From assembly GCF_024730565.1 (NCBI RefSeq), contig NZ_CP077725.1, positions 3,738,501 through 3,802,500 of the forward strand: DNA of 64,000 nt, written 5' to 3'. The notes below the pieces were generated by a model. It searched no databases, was not told the origin of the DNA, and saw only the letters and a list, made by a program, of their open reading frames with translations. The stretch comes from Clostridium sp. CM027. Lineage in GTDB: Bacteria; Bacillota; Clostridia; Clostridiales; Clostridiaceae. Position numbers and translations under genes: made by a program. Position 1 is the first letter of the stretch. Each line of letters opens with the position of its first letter. Shown in pieces: positions 44,742-53,756 of the stretch.

Positions 44742-44835
44742 TTGACTAACTTGTATATATAAGTTAATATAAGAACAAGAGAAACTTGTATAGACAAGCT
44801 GAGATGGAAATATAAAGAACTGGTGTATATAAGTT
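44742..44835 (+). promoter_or_regulatory. Trehalose operon promoter with three TreR operator-like sites
   Basis: TTGACT (44742-44747), 17 bp and TAATAT (44765-44770) form the promoter. ACTTGTATATATAAGTT (44749-44765) fills the spacer. ACTTGTATAGACAAGCT (44784-44800) and CTGGTGTATATAAGTT (44820-44835) follow. Each resembles the TTGTATATACAA operators of TreR. Centres are about 35 bp apart. Confidence 0.78.
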
Positions 44836-44900
44836 ATAATGAATTCTTTAGGAGAGAAGTGAATTAAAGTTAAGGAATTATAATTGTAGGAGGAATTTAT

Positions 44901-46337
44901 ATGAGTAAATATACAGAAGATTCAAAACGATTATTAGAATACATCGGTGGGAAAGAAAATATTGTAGCGGTATCCCATTGTGCAACTCGAATGAGATTTG
45001 TATTAAAGGATGATAAAAAAGCAGATGGCAAAAAGATTAAAAGTATTAAATTAGTAAAAGGTACTTTTATGCAGGCTGGACAATTTCAGGTTATTATAGG
45101 AAATGAAGTACCTGATTTTTACAATGAATTTGTAAACGTTTCGGGAGTGGACGGGGTTAGTAAAGATAAGGCAAAGATAGAAGCAAAAGGTAATATGAAT
45201 TTTATTCAAAGAATGCTTGCTAATTTGGCAGAAATATTTACACCTCTTATTCCAGCGCTTATAGTTGGAGGTTTGATATTGGGTTTTCGCAACGTAATAG
45301 GGGATATTAAATTTCTTGAAAATGGTACTAAAACAATAACTCAGATGTATCCATTTTGGGCTGGAGTTTATTCTTTCTTGTGGTTAATTGGTGAAGCTAT
45401 ATTTAACTTTTTACCAGTAGGAATAACCTGGGCTATTTCTAAAAAGATGGGAACGACTCAAATACTCGGAATTGTATTAGGTCTTACTCTAGTATCACCT
45501 CAACTATTAAATGCTTATGATGTAGCAGGTGCTGCTGCAGATAAGATTCCATTTTGGAATTTTGGAGCTTTTCACATTCAAATGATAGGTTATCAAGCAC
45601 AAGTTATTCCAGCAATTATGGCAGGATTTCTTTTAGCGATATTCGAAAAAAATGTACGAAAAATTGTTCCAGAGTATATATCGATGATAGTGGTACCTTT
45701 TCTAGCGTTGGTGCCAACGGTAATAATAGCTCATACTGTTTTAGGCCCAATAGGTTGGGCAATAGGTTCAGTTATATCAAGTGTAGTATACACTGGGTTA
45801 ACTTCTGCTTTTGGGTGGTTATTTGCGGCAGTGTTTGGATTCTTTTATGCACCACTCGTAATTACTGGATTACATCATATGTCAAATGCTATTGATCTAC
45901 AACTTATGGCTGAATTTGGTGGAACAAATTTATGGCCAATGATTGCACTGTCAAATATAGCTCAAGGTTCTGCAGTTATGGCAATAATACGTATAAATAA
46001 AAAGGCTAAACCAGAAGAAGAACAAGTATCAATTCCGGCAGCTATTTCCTGTTACCTTGGAGTAACTGAGCCGGCTATATTTGGTATTAACTTAAAATAC
46101 GTATATCCATTCTTAGCAGCTATGGTAGGTTCAGCAATTGCAGGCGTAATATCAGTTAGTTCAGGAGTCATGGCAAATTCAATTGGCGTTGGGGGAATTC
46201 CTGGTATACTATCTATTAAACCTAAATATATGTTGATTTTTTCATTGGCAATGATAGTGGCAATTGTGGTTTCATTTACATTAACGCTTATACTTTCTAA
46301 AACAAAATTTGCAGCAAAATTTGCACCAGAGGATTAA
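44901..46337 (+). CDS. treP: Trehalose-specific PTS enzyme IIBC
   Basis: This 478-residue membrane transporter phosphorylates trehalose during uptake. The N-terminal EIIB domain carries the phosphocysteine Cys27 in VSHCATRMRF. The EIIC domain has about ten helices with the substrate-loop motif ITGLHHM and GVTEPAIFGINLKYVYPF. There is no EIIA domain, so a separate EIIA (glucose type) encoded elsewhere must donate phosphate. GTAGGAGG precedes the ATG. It lies between treR and the hydrolase gene, giving a treR-treP-treC operon. Confidence 0.92.
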   Translation: MSKYTEDSKRLLEYIGGKENIVAVSHCATRMRFVLKDDKKADGKKIKSIKLVKGTFMQAGQFQVIIGNEVPDFYNEFVNVSGVDGVSKDKAKIEAKGNMNFIQRMLANLAEIFTPLIPALIVGGLILGFRNVIGDIKFLENGTKTITQMYPFWAGVYSFLWLIGEAIFNFLPVGITWAISKKMGTTQILGIVLGLTLVSPQLLNAYDVAGAAADKIPFWNFGAFHIQMIGYQAQVIPAIMAGFLLAIFEKNVRKIVPEYISMIVVPFLALVPTVIIAHTVLGPIGWAIGSVISSVVYTGLTSAFGWLFAAVFGFFYAPLVITGLHHMSNAIDLQLMAEFGGTNLWPMIALSNIAQGSAVMAIIRINKKAKPEEEQVSIPAAISCYLGVTEPAIFGINLKYVYPFLAAMVGSAIAGVISVSSGVMANSIGVGGIPGILSIKPKYMLIFSLAMIVAIVVSFTLTLILSKTKFAAKFAPED

Positions 46338-46419
46338 TCGTGAATAACTAAAAAAATATAAAGTGATGATTTAATATAAATTCGTTTATATGCATTCATT
46401 TAAAGGAGTATTAAGAAGT

Positions 46420-48078
46420 ATGAAAGATTTTAAAAAGAGTGTGGTTTATCAAATATATCCTAGATCATTTAAGGATTCAAATGGAGATGGAATTGGTGAT
46501 TTAAAAGGTGTTACGCAAAAATTAAATTATTTAAAAGTCTTAGGAGTGGACTATATATGGATAACTCCATTTTATAGTTCTCCCCAAATAGACAATGGGT
46601 ATGATGTAGCAGATTATTGTAGTATTGATAGTAGTTTTGGTACTATGGAAGATTTTGAGGAGATGGTTTTAGAAGCTAAAAAATTAGGAATCGACATTAT
46701 GTTAGATATGGTATTTAACCATACGTCTACAGAGCATGAATGGTTTAAAAAGGCAATGAATGGTGATGAAAAGTATAAAAATTACTATATATTCAAAGAA
46801 CCTAAGAATGGAAATGAGCCAACAAATTGGGTTTCAAAGTTTGGTGGTACGGCTTGGGAATATGTAAGAGAATTTGATGAGTATTATTTGCATTTGTTTG
46901 ATAAAACTCAAGCAGATCTTAATTGGAAAAATGAAGAGTTAAAACAAGAAGTGTTTGATGTGGTTAATTTTTGGATGGAAAAAGGAGTAAATGGGTTTCG
47001 ATTTGATGTGATTAATTTAATTTCGAAACCAGAAAAATATGAAGATGATTATAAAGGTGATGGTCGCCGTTTTTATACAGATGGTCCTAAAATTCACGAA
47101 TATTTAAAGCAGCTTAACAAAGAAACATTTGGAAAATACGAAGATATTATTACAGTTGGAGAAATGTCATCCACGACTATAGAAAATTGTATCAAATATT
47201 CAAATCCGCATGAAAAAGAACTATCAATGGTATTTAATTTTCACCATCTTAAAGTTGATTATAAAAATGGCGATAAGTGGAGTTTAATGGATTTTGATTT
47301 TAAAAAGTTAAAACAGATTCTTGCTGAGTGGCAGGTTGGAATTGAGGAAAGTAATGGATGGAATGCTTTGTTTTGGTGTAATCATGATCAGCCACGTATT
47401 GTGTCTCGCTTTGGAGATGATAAAAAATACCATAGTAAATCTGCAAAAATGCTGGCAACAACAGTGCATTTATTAAGAGGAACACCTTATATTTATCAAG
47501 GGGAAGAGCTGGGCATGACAAACCCATACTTTGATAAAATTGAATTATATAAAGATGTAGAGTCAATTAATTATTACAATATCTTAAAAGAGAAAGGTAT
47601 AGATGATAAAGAAATAATTAAAATATTGCAATCAAAATCAAGAGATAACGCGCGTACTCCGGTGCAATGGAATGATAATATGAATGCTGGTTTTACAACA
47701 GGCTCGCCACATATATCAATATGTAACAATTACAAAGAAATAAATGCCCAGAAGGCTTTGAAGGATGAAGATTCTATTTTTTATCACTATAAGAAACTTA
47801 TACAACTTAGAAAAGAATATGATGTAATTGCTTATGGTGATTTCAAGATTATAATAAAGGATGATTCTCAGATATTCGCTTATATGCGTTCATGGAAGGC
47901 TGAGAAAATTTTAGTTATAAATAATTTTTATGGGAAAGAAACTACTTTTAATTTACCAGAAGATTTATTGCTTAAAGGGAAATCAACTATTTTGATATCT
48001 AACTATAAAGATACAATAAATAACATCAATGAATTAACTTTAAGACCATATGAATCTATTGTTTTTTATATAAAATAG
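46420..48078 (+). CDS. treC: Trehalose-6-phosphate hydrolase (alpha,alpha-phosphotrehalase)
   Basis: This 552-residue cytoplasmic GH13 enzyme splits trehalose-6-phosphate to glucose and glucose-6-phosphate. GH13 regions are visible: DMVFNHTS, GFRFDVINLI (nucleophile Asp), VGEMSST (acid/base Glu) and WCNHDQPRIVSRFGDD (transition-state Asp). RDNARTPVQWN is typical of the TreC/oligo-1,6-glucosidase group. Length matches TreC (about 550-560). I prefer ATG 46420 with AAAGGAG about 11 nt upstream over the ATG at 46390. The operon with a trehalose PTS decides between trehalose-6-phosphate and isomaltose-type substrates. Confidence 0.9.
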   Translation: MKDFKKSVVYQIYPRSFKDSNGDGIGDLKGVTQKLNYLKVLGVDYIWITPFYSSPQIDNGYDVADYCSIDSSFGTMEDFEEMVLEAKKLGIDIMLDMVFNHTSTEHEWFKKAMNGDEKYKNYYIFKEPKNGNEPTNWVSKFGGTAWEYVREFDEYYLHLFDKTQADLNWKNEELKQEVFDVVNFWMEKGVNGFRFDVINLISKPEKYEDDYKGDGRRFYTDGPKIHEYLKQLNKETFGKYEDIITVGEMSSTTIENCIKYSNPHEKELSMVFNFHHLKVDYKNGDKWSLMDFDFKKLKQILAEWQVGIEESNGWNALFWCNHDQPRIVSRFGDDKKYHSKSAKMLATTVHLLRGTPYIYQGEELGMTNPYFDKIELYKDVESINYYNILKEKGIDDKEIIKILQSKSRDNARTPVQWNDNMNAGFTTGSPHISICNNYKEINAQKALKDEDSIFYHYKKLIQLRKEYDVIAYGDFKIIIKDDSQIFAYMRSWKAEKILVINNFYGKETTFNLPEDLLLKGKSTILISNYKDTINNINELTLRPYESIVFYIK

Positions 48079-48103
48079 AAGTTTAAAAAATAGAGAATTT
48101 TTA

Positions 48104-48136
48104 AAACGCTTTGCTCCATACATGGGCAAAGCGTTT
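48104..48136 (+). terminator. Terminator of the trehalose operon
   Basis: AAACGCTTTGC (48104-48114) pairs perfectly with GCAAAGCGTTT (48126-48136), followed by AT-rich sequence. Confidence 0.87.
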
Positions 48137-48229
48137 ATATTTTTATGTCGTGTTTACTGCAATTATTTATACTAAGAGAAGAACTAGTCGGCTAGTAGGA
48201 CACCTAAAATGGGTGTGTGTTGTTTTGTA

Positions 48230-48397
48230 GTGTGTTTACTGCATTTATTCTCAGCATACTTGAGGCTGTAAGCGCTTGTGGTACTTCAGGAGTAGCTGGT
48301 GGTTCTATACTACTGGTTCCTCTAGCGGCTAGCTTATTTTCTTCTTTCTGTAAAGGAAATAAGAGTTGTACGTGTATAATTGTAACTGAGATGTGAA
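48230..48397 (+). pseudogene. sstT: Fragment of a serine/threonine-sodium symporter (SstT-like)
   Basis: The frame translates to [20 protein letters not shown] then [10 protein letters not shown]. This matches the highly conserved ACGASGVAGGSLLLIPLA region near the C-terminus of SstT (DAACS family). Sequence on both sides is not SstT-like, so only about 40 codons remain of a roughly 400-codon gene. Confidence 0.75.
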
Positions 48398-48462
48398 ATA
48401 TTAGTATGAAAATGTTAATAAGTTAGATGCATATAAAAGTGATTTATTGAGGTGACATATAT

Positions 48463-48591
48463 ATATAAAACGAAACCCTAAGACAGATTGGGATAACTGT
48501 GTAATATTAAGAGCAAATGATGAAAAACTTAAAAGCGAAGGCAAGAAGAGTGATACAAAAGATAATGGTGGCTATGGCCAAGATTGGTAAA
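48463..48591 (+). pseudogene. Unrecognised coding-like remnant
   Basis: An open stretch of about 42 codons lacks a start codon and follows an in-frame TGA. Its hydrophilic translation ends KKSDTKDNGGYGQDW. Composition is protein-like, but I cannot name a family. Confidence 0.25.
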
Positions 48592-48648
48592 AGGATGTAT
48601 ATTAGTATTATATAGCTCGCTATTATATAATGGAAGGAAAGTGGTAAT

Positions 48649-48876
48649 TTGAAGGATTTTAAAATTCTTTTGGTGGAAGATGTCAAAACAATAGTAGGTT
48701 TAATGACAATAATTTTAGCAAGATTTATTCCCATAATTAGGACGTTCGCACCTTTTGTAGCTGGTATTTCAGAAATGAATTATTCGAAATTAGTTATAGC
48801 GTTCATAAAAGAAAATAGAAAAACAAGGAGAAATGCTGAAAATGATGAAAATAATATCTTTAATGCAGAAATTTGA
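48649..48876 (+). pseudogene. Chimeric ORF: response-regulator start fused to a DedA fragment
   Basis: The 75-codon frame starts at TTG 48649 behind GGAAGGAAAGTGG. Its first 17 residues ([17 protein letters not shown]) look like the beginning of a receiver domain. Residues 20-45 ([20 protein letters not shown]) are the conserved core of DedA-family membrane proteins. The rest is charged and matches neither. It is probably a deletion scar joining two lost genes; whether the product is made is unknown. It overlaps the PAP2 gene by 44 nt. Confidence 0.6.
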
Positions 48877-49405
48877 TAGTTCCATATTATTGTATATAAA
48901 AGGCAATATGCATGGAACTATTATGGATAAAGTAATGGTCGCTATTACATCACTAGGTGATAATGGAGCTATATGGATTATAATGGCAATTGCATTGATG
49001 GTTAACAAAAAATATAGGAAAATAGGTTTCATGGCTTTATTAGCGTTATTGCTAAGCGCAATTTTAGGAGAAGTAATATTAAAAAACGTAGTTCAACGTA
49101 TAAGACCATCAGTAGATATACCAGCAGTTGACCTTTTAATTGTAAAGCCTTTATCCTATTCATTTCCTTCAGGGCACACTACGTCTTCATTTGCGGTTGC
49201 AGGTGTATTAGCAAAATATTTTAAAAATTATGCACTTGAGATTTTTAGTTTAGCTGCTTTAATAGCTTTTTCAAGATTATATTTATATGTTCATTATCCT
49301 ACAGATGTTTTAGGGGGCGTACTTTTAGGGCTCATATGCAGTGGAATAATAGTTTACTTGTTTAACGGCATTTCAGAGGGGAAGTCTCCCACCTCTATAA
49401 GTTAA
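48833..49405 (+). CDS. PAP2-family phosphatase, possibly undecaprenyl-diphosphatase
   Basis: This 190-residue membrane phosphatase has the three PAP2 motifs: [20 protein letters not shown] and [16 protein letters not shown], with the catalytic His residues in the second and third. The short length and hydrophobic helices suit the BcrC/YwoA type that recycles undecaprenyl pyrophosphate and lowers bacitracin sensitivity, which would fit the exporter block nearby; this is inferred. ACAAGGAGAA precedes the ATG. The last 15 residues ([15 protein letters not shown]) are encoded by a copy of the dispersed repeat, so the natural C-terminus was altered. Confidence 0.85.
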   Translation: MLKMMKIISLMQKFDSSILLYIKGNMHGTIMDKVMVAITSLGDNGAIWIIMAIALMVNKKYRKIGFMALLALLLSAILGEVILKNVVQRIRPSVDIPAVDLLIVKPLSYSFPSGHTTSSFAVAGVLAKYFKNYALEIFSLAALIAFSRLYLYVHYPTDVLGGVLLGLICSGIIVYLFNGISEGKSPTSIS

Positions 49406-49427
49406 AGTCCAATATTATAACAAAGCG
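49361..49427 (+). repeat. Dispersed NDIS repeat at the 3' end of the PAP2 gene
   Basis: It starts TTTAACGGCATTTCAG and continues with AAGTCTCCCACCTCTATAAG and, after a gap, ATAACAAAG. All of these blocks recur in the same order at 53752-53818. The PAP2 reading frame runs through the first 45 nt before stopping. Confidence 0.75.
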
Positions 49428-49817
49428 ATTTAATTTATATCAGTAAGTAGAAAAAAATGGAGAGCTTGATCAACTTAAAACACCTTCATTATTTCCCGTT
49501 TTCTGGTGTGGTTCTGAATCAATTAAAATAGTCTTAATTTTGTAATCAATCATGGAGGTACTTTTCAATGTCTTTCTCAAGGGGTGTTCCTGTATCACTT
49601 TGTATTGGAATTAAATCTTCTAGAGTATTTTTAATTTTGGTTTCAGAGTCTTTCATTAGCATACTTATCATGGGTAAAACCTTCAATTATAATAGTTAAG
49701 ATTCGCAATATTCTATACGTATATAGTCGAATCAAGAACTATTATACAGTATAATTCTATAAATCCATATTAAGTATAGTGACTAAGGGTTTATAAGATG
49801 AAATGAAAAAAAGGCAG
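49428..49817. other. 390-nt gap with a possible minus-strand remnant
   Basis: On the minus strand, about 49550-49675, an ATG-initiated 41-codon frame reads MISMLMKDSETKIKN and ends EKDIEKYLHD. A second short open stretch continues in another frame (to about 49470), as if one gene had been frameshifted. I do not recognise it. No promoter or terminator stands out. Confidence 0.35.
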
Positions 49818-50516
49818 CTAAGCGGTAGGGTTTATCCTATACTTATGCTGCGGTCTTCCTACCTTACCATACTCAATTAACATGTGTACTTTTCCTTCTT
49901 TATTCATATAGTCTAAATATTTTCTGCAAGTTACCCTTGCAATTCCTAATATTTCTCCTAGTTCTTCTGGTGTAGTATATATTTCTCCTATTTGCTGAAC
50001 TTGTTGCCATATTGTTTTATATGTATACTTATTTAATCCCTTTGTTAAATCTAGATTCCTATTATTTTCTTCTTCCACTAAATCTTTGCTACTTAAAATA
50101 TACTTGTCCAATTCGCTTTGCTCAATTTCATTTGCTTTTTTAAAATGATAATATCTATCTTTAAATTTAAGTAAAGATTCTTTAAACCTCTCCAAGGTGA
50201 AAGGTTTAATTAAATAATCTCTGGCCCCATAGCGAAAAGCCTCTTGAACCCTATTAATGGTTTTATCTGCAGTAATCAAAATAACATCCACTTCTATTTC
50301 TTTGGCTCGAAGTAACTTTAAAAAGTCAATTCCATTTTCCTTAGGAAGATAGATATCAAGTAAAATTAAATCTGGTTTTTGTTTTTCTATAAATCTCTGC
50401 GCCTGGGTAAGATTACTGACGGCCTTAGTTAACTGAAAGCCTTCCACTTTTTGCAAAAACTTTGTGTTGATATCACGTACCATAGGGTCATCTTCGATAA
50501 TCATTACTTTAATCAT
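49818..50516 (-). CDS. Response regulator, CitB/DcuR type
   Basis: This 232-residue regulator has a receiver domain (VMIIEDDPMVRDIN, phosphoacceptor Asp in DLILLDIYLPKENG, LIKPF) and a C-terminal helix-turn-helix (ELGEILGIARVTCRKYLDYM), as in CitB, DcuR and MalR proteins. I chose the ATG at 50516, preceded by AAAAGGAGTTG; a longer frame extends into the kinase gene but lacks a ribosome binding site. With the kinase upstream it most likely switches on the divergent 2-hydroxycarboxylate transporter gene. Confidence 0.9.
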   Translation of the reverse strand: MIKVMIIEDDPMVRDINTKFLQKVEGFQLTKAVSNLTQAQRFIEKQKPDLILLDIYLPKENGIDFLKLLRAKEIEVDVILITADKTINRVQEAFRYGARDYLIKPFTLERFKESLLKFKDRYYHFKKANEIEQSELDKYILSSKDLVEEENNRNLDLTKGLNKYTYKTIWQQVQQIGEIYTTPEELGEILGIARVTCRKYLDYMNKEGKVHMLIEYGKVGRPQHKYRINPTA

Positions 50517-50521
50517 TGATT

Positions 50522-52093
50522 TCAACTCCTTTTCATCGGTATACTTATATCCCACCAGGTTCCGTTTTCTACACTAAATTCAATTTTCCCATGCATATCA
50601 TCAATAATTTTTTTAACAATATACATACCAATTCCACGCTGACCGATTTTCGTAGTGGCCCCAATTTCATATATTGTATTTTTTATTTCACATGAAATTC
50701 CAGGACCATTGTCGTTTATTTGAATTTTCAAATGATCATCTGCCTCAAAAATTTTAAAGTGTACGGTTCCGCTTCCATCTATGCTTACTTCCTCAAAAGA
50801 ATTTTCAATCAAATTTCCAATGATAGACCCTAATTCATCTTCATTCATATATTGTGGCAATTCATTTAATTGACAATCTGCTGCAATTTCAAATACTATT
50901 CTAGATTCCTCTGCTTTATTATATTTTGAGAATAGCAATGCCGCAATAGATACATTCTTAATTTGATCTGTAAGGATACTATTGATTCCATTTCGATTTT
51001 TAGCAATATGTGATATGAATTTTACAGCTTCCACGTATTCTTCCAGCTGTATCATTCCGGATATAGTATGAAGTTTATTCATAAATTCATGATTTTGTGC
51101 TCTAAGTGACCAAGTCATTTTTTTTATTCCGGTGAGCTCTTCTGCCATTTTTTTAAATTCTGTTAAATCTCTAAAATTTATTACCCATCCAATTACTTCA
51201 TCTTTATCATTTTTAAGGGGATTATATTTGCATAAGATTGTTAGACCTGGTCTTACTTTCATTTCTATATTTTCATAATACTTGCCTACTTTTAGGACTT
51301 CAGAAATTTTACTCCCATAAGAAAGGGTTGTGATTTGCTTACCGACATCTTCTTCTAATAGTTCCAAAATCTCTCCCGCTTCTTTATTAAATAAGGTGAT
51401 TTTATCGTTCTTATCTACGGCTAAAATTCCTTCTTTCACACTTTCTATTACAGCTTCCTTTTCTTTTAAAATTAACGCTATTTCTTTTGGTTCTAAACCA
51501 AAGATGGTTTTTTTTATATTTGAGGACAAAAGAGTTGCGGCTATTGCTCCCAAAAACAATCCTAATACTATAAAGGGTAGAAAGTTACCTATCTTTGAAT
51601 ATATCTCATTATAAACTTCATTGATAGGACTTCCTACAGTCACTGCTCCAATTTGTTTCCCGTTTTTTAATATGGGTGTAAATGCTCTAAGGGAGACACC
51701 TAAGCTGCCCGTTGCTTCTGAAACATACTCTTCTCCATTTGTGAGAACGCGTTTTTCATCTGAACCCTGAATCTTTTCACCTATCTTTTCTTTTGTAGGA
51801 TGGGAATGTCTTATTCCAGTCATATCCATTACTACTATAAATTCAACTTTAGTCTTACTTCGTATACTTTCTATTTCATCATTTAAGGTTTGTTCATTAA
51901 TTTCATTGGTTCCTTGCAAGTAATTCTGTAAAATATAACTCGTGGAGACAGAATTGGCTATATCCAAAAGGTTACGTCCAGCTTGGTCTTTAAGCATTAT
52001 CTTCATTTGATTAAAGGAAAGCAATGATATACTTCCAATGGTCAAAAGTAAAATTACTATTACAAAGCTTGTGATTTTTGTTTTCAATTTCAT
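50522..52093 (-). CDS. Sensor histidine kinase, CitA/DcuS type
   Basis: This 523-residue membrane kinase has a helix (about 8-28), an extracytoplasmic PAS-like ligand domain (about 35-170; FIVVMDMTGIRHSHP is the family ligand-pocket motif), a second helix (about 173-195), a cytoplasmic PAS (about 215-320) and an HPK5-type H-box RAQNHEFMNKLHTISGMI. The ATPase domain has NLIENSFEE, NDNGPGIS and RGIGMYIVKKII. This architecture senses C4-dicarboxylates or citrate outside the cell. It is divergent from a 2HCT transporter gene, supporting malate or citrate as signal. Confidence 0.92.
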   Translation of the reverse strand: MKLKTKITSFVIVILLLTIGSISLLSFNQMKIMLKDQAGRNLLDIANSVSTSYILQNYLQGTNEINEQTLNDEIESIRSKTKVEFIVVMDMTGIRHSHPTKEKIGEKIQGSDEKRVLTNGEEYVSEATGSLGVSLRAFTPILKNGKQIGAVTVGSPINEVYNEIYSKIGNFLPFIVLGLFLGAIAATLLSSNIKKTIFGLEPKEIALILKEKEAVIESVKEGILAVDKNDKITLFNKEAGEILELLEEDVGKQITTLSYGSKISEVLKVGKYYENIEMKVRPGLTILCKYNPLKNDKDEVIGWVINFRDLTEFKKMAEELTGIKKMTWSLRAQNHEFMNKLHTISGMIQLEEYVEAVKFISHIAKNRNGINSILTDQIKNVSIAALLFSKYNKAEESRIVFEIAADCQLNELPQYMNEDELGSIIGNLIENSFEEVSIDGSGTVHFKIFEADDHLKIQINDNGPGISCEIKNTIYEIGATTKIGQRGIGMYIVKKIIDDMHGKIEFSVENGTWWDISIPMKRS

Positions 52094-52151
52094 GTTTTTC
52101 GCCTTTTAAACCTTTCAAATTTCAGGATAACTTACATAAATTATACCATAG

Positions 52152-52182
52152 TTTTTTTTAACAATTGAATTGTTAAAAAAAA
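52152..52182. promoter_or_regulatory. Perfect 31-nt palindrome upstream of the kinase gene
   Basis: Eight T, AACAATT, a central G, AATTGTT and eight A. It lies 59 nt upstream of the kinase ATG. The symmetrical T and A runs allow it to work as a bidirectional terminator, but its position in a divergent promoter region also suits an operator. Confidence 0.55.
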
Positions 52183-52340
52183 TACAAAGTTTTCTTAATG
52201 ACCACAAAACATTTTAAAGTTTCAGAATATTTAAAAATATCCAAGTTGTTGCTATAATAATGAAATAGAATATATTTTATTACAGTAGGGCAATTCTTCT
52301 ATGTTTGAGGTCTTCATACATTATTTTATTTGCATCAGCA

Positions 52341-52354
52341 TGAAAACGGTATCT
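52341..52354 (+). promoter_or_regulatory. Candidate cre upstream of the 2HCT transporter
   Basis: TGAAAACGGTATCT matches TGWAANCGNTNNCA at 13 of 14 positions. Catabolite repression of a citrate/malate transporter would be expected in Firmicutes. Confidence 0.5.
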
Positions 52355-52442
52355 TTTTCCTTGATTGCCTCAATAAATAATTGTTTCTAGGTTAGGTTTT
52401 GAATAAATAATTAAATATCATTAATATTAGAGGGGGATAATT

Positions 52443-53756
52443 ATGTTAGCTGAGAAGAGGGTTAGTATGTTAAATGAAAAGAAAACACCTGAAATAATGG
52501 GTATTAAGGTTCAGTATTTTGCAATTATTACTATGGTCATGTTTGTAGGTGCATATATGGATGTGCTTCCACCTGGAATAGTAAGCGTATTGCCTTTAAT
52601 GCTAGTTATTGGTACTGTTCTTTACCTTATTGGAGACAATCTACCTATAGTAAAAGATTATTTTGGAGGTGGTGCTATTGTAGTTATCTTTGGATCTTCT
52701 GCTTTAGCAACCTATAAGATTTTACCAGAGGGAGTAATAACTTCAGCTACTGCTTTTATGACCAGTGGTGGATTTTTAGATCTATTTATATGTGGTCTTA
52801 TTGCTGGAAGCCTTTTAGGAATTAACAGAAAATTACTTCTGCAAGCTGTTGTTAGATATCTTCCATGTCTTTTAGGTGGAATCATAGCAGCTCTTGGATT
52901 AGTAGGATTATTTGGAATTATTTTAGGGTATGGCGCAAAGGAAGCTATTTTTTATATAGGAATACCTATTATGGGTGGTGGAATGGGTGCTGGTGCTGTT
53001 CCATTAGCTAAGATATTTGGTGCTACGCTTAATCAAGATCCTAAAATTATTATGTCTATAATGACTCCGGCAGTAGCTTTAGGTAATGCTTTTGCGATTG
53101 TGGCTGCGGGTATTTTAAATAAAATAGGTAAAGTTAAGCCGAGTTTAACAGGAAATGGAGAATTGATAATACCTAATTCAAAGACTAAGCTCGATGCGGA
53201 AAATGAGGTAGAAGATAAATCTAATGACTTGGAATTATATGCAATTGGTATATTATTATCTGGTGCATTTTTGACTGCAGGTTATATTGTAGGAAAATTT
53301 TTACCAACTATTCATGCTTATGCCTGGATGATTCTTATTGTCATTCTTGTTAAAATGACGGGTGCACTACCTGCTAAATGTGAATATGCTTGTAGTGTGT
53401 GGTACTCATTTGTAATGAAAAATTTTACGGTTGTTGTTTTGGTAGGTGTAGGAATTGCATACACTGATCTTAATGCGGTTATTTCAGCTTTAACATTTAA
53501 GTATATAATACTTGTTGGTATTACTATAATTGGTGCGGTAATTGGGTCTGGAGTTGTAGCTAGATTTGTTGGCTTCTACCCGGTAGAAACTTCTATTTCT
53601 GCTGGATTGTGTATGGCTAATATGGGTGGTTCAGGGGATGTTGCCGTATTAACTGCAGCTAAAAGAATGAAACTGATGCCCTTTGCTGCTATTTCATCAC
53701 GCTTAGGAGGGGCACTTATTCTTATAATTGCTAGCGTTTTACTTAGATTGTTTTAA
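52443..53756 (+). CDS. 2-hydroxycarboxylate (malate/citrate) symporter, 2HCT family
   Basis: This 437-residue secondary transporter has about 11 helices. The two re-entrant-loop motifs of the 2HCT family are present: PIMGGGMGAGAVPLAKIF in the middle and MANMGGSGDVAVLTAAKRM near the C-terminus. The latter is followed by LMPFAAISSRLGGA, whose Arg contacts the substrate in CitS/CitP. It therefore imports malate, citrate or a related 2-hydroxyacid with Na+ or H+, or exchanges it. AGAGGGGG precedes the ATG. Control by the divergent CitA/CitB-like pair is likely. The stop codon is part of a dispersed repeat. Confidence 0.92.
   Translation: MLAEKRVSMLNEKKTPEIMGIKVQYFAIITMVMFVGAYMDVLPPGIVSVLPLMLVIGTVLYLIGDNLPIVKDYFGGGAIVVIFGSSALATYKILPEGVITSATAFMTSGGFLDLFICGLIAGSLLGINRKLLLQAVVRYLPCLLGGIIAALGLVGLFGIILGYGAKEAIFYIGIPIMGGGMGAGAVPLAKIFGATLNQDPKIIMSIMTPAVALGNAFAIVAAGILNKIGKVKPSLTGNGELIIPNSKTKLDAENEVEDKSNDLELYAIGILLSGAFLTAGYIVGKFLPTIHAYAWMILIVILVKMTGALPAKCEYACSVWYSFVMKNFTVVVLVGVGIAYTDLNAVISALTFKYIILVGITIIGAVIGSGVVARFVGFYPVETSISAGLCMANMGGSGDVAVLTAAKRMKLMPFAAISSRLGGALILIIASVLLRLF

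Larger units (their letters stand above)
48137..48648. other. 512-nt gap filled with gene remnants
   Basis: No intact gene. It contains a transporter scrap resembling SstT (48230-48397), an unrecognised open stretch (48463-48591) and non-coding AT-rich sequence. Confidence 0.6.
52094..52442. promoter_or_regulatory. Divergent control region between kinase and 2HCT transporter
   Basis: Contents are a perfect 31-nt palindrome (52152-52182) near the kinase start and a cre-like site (52341-52354). AT-rich sequence leads to AGAGGGGG before the transporter ATG. I could not choose a transporter promoter with confidence. Confidence 0.55.

Noticed and set aside
50517-50555. Start of the CitB-like regulator at 50555
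   Set aside because: This start lies inside the kinase gene without a ribosome binding site. ATG 50516 has AAAAGGAG upstream and gives the normal receiver-domain start MIKVMIIEDD.
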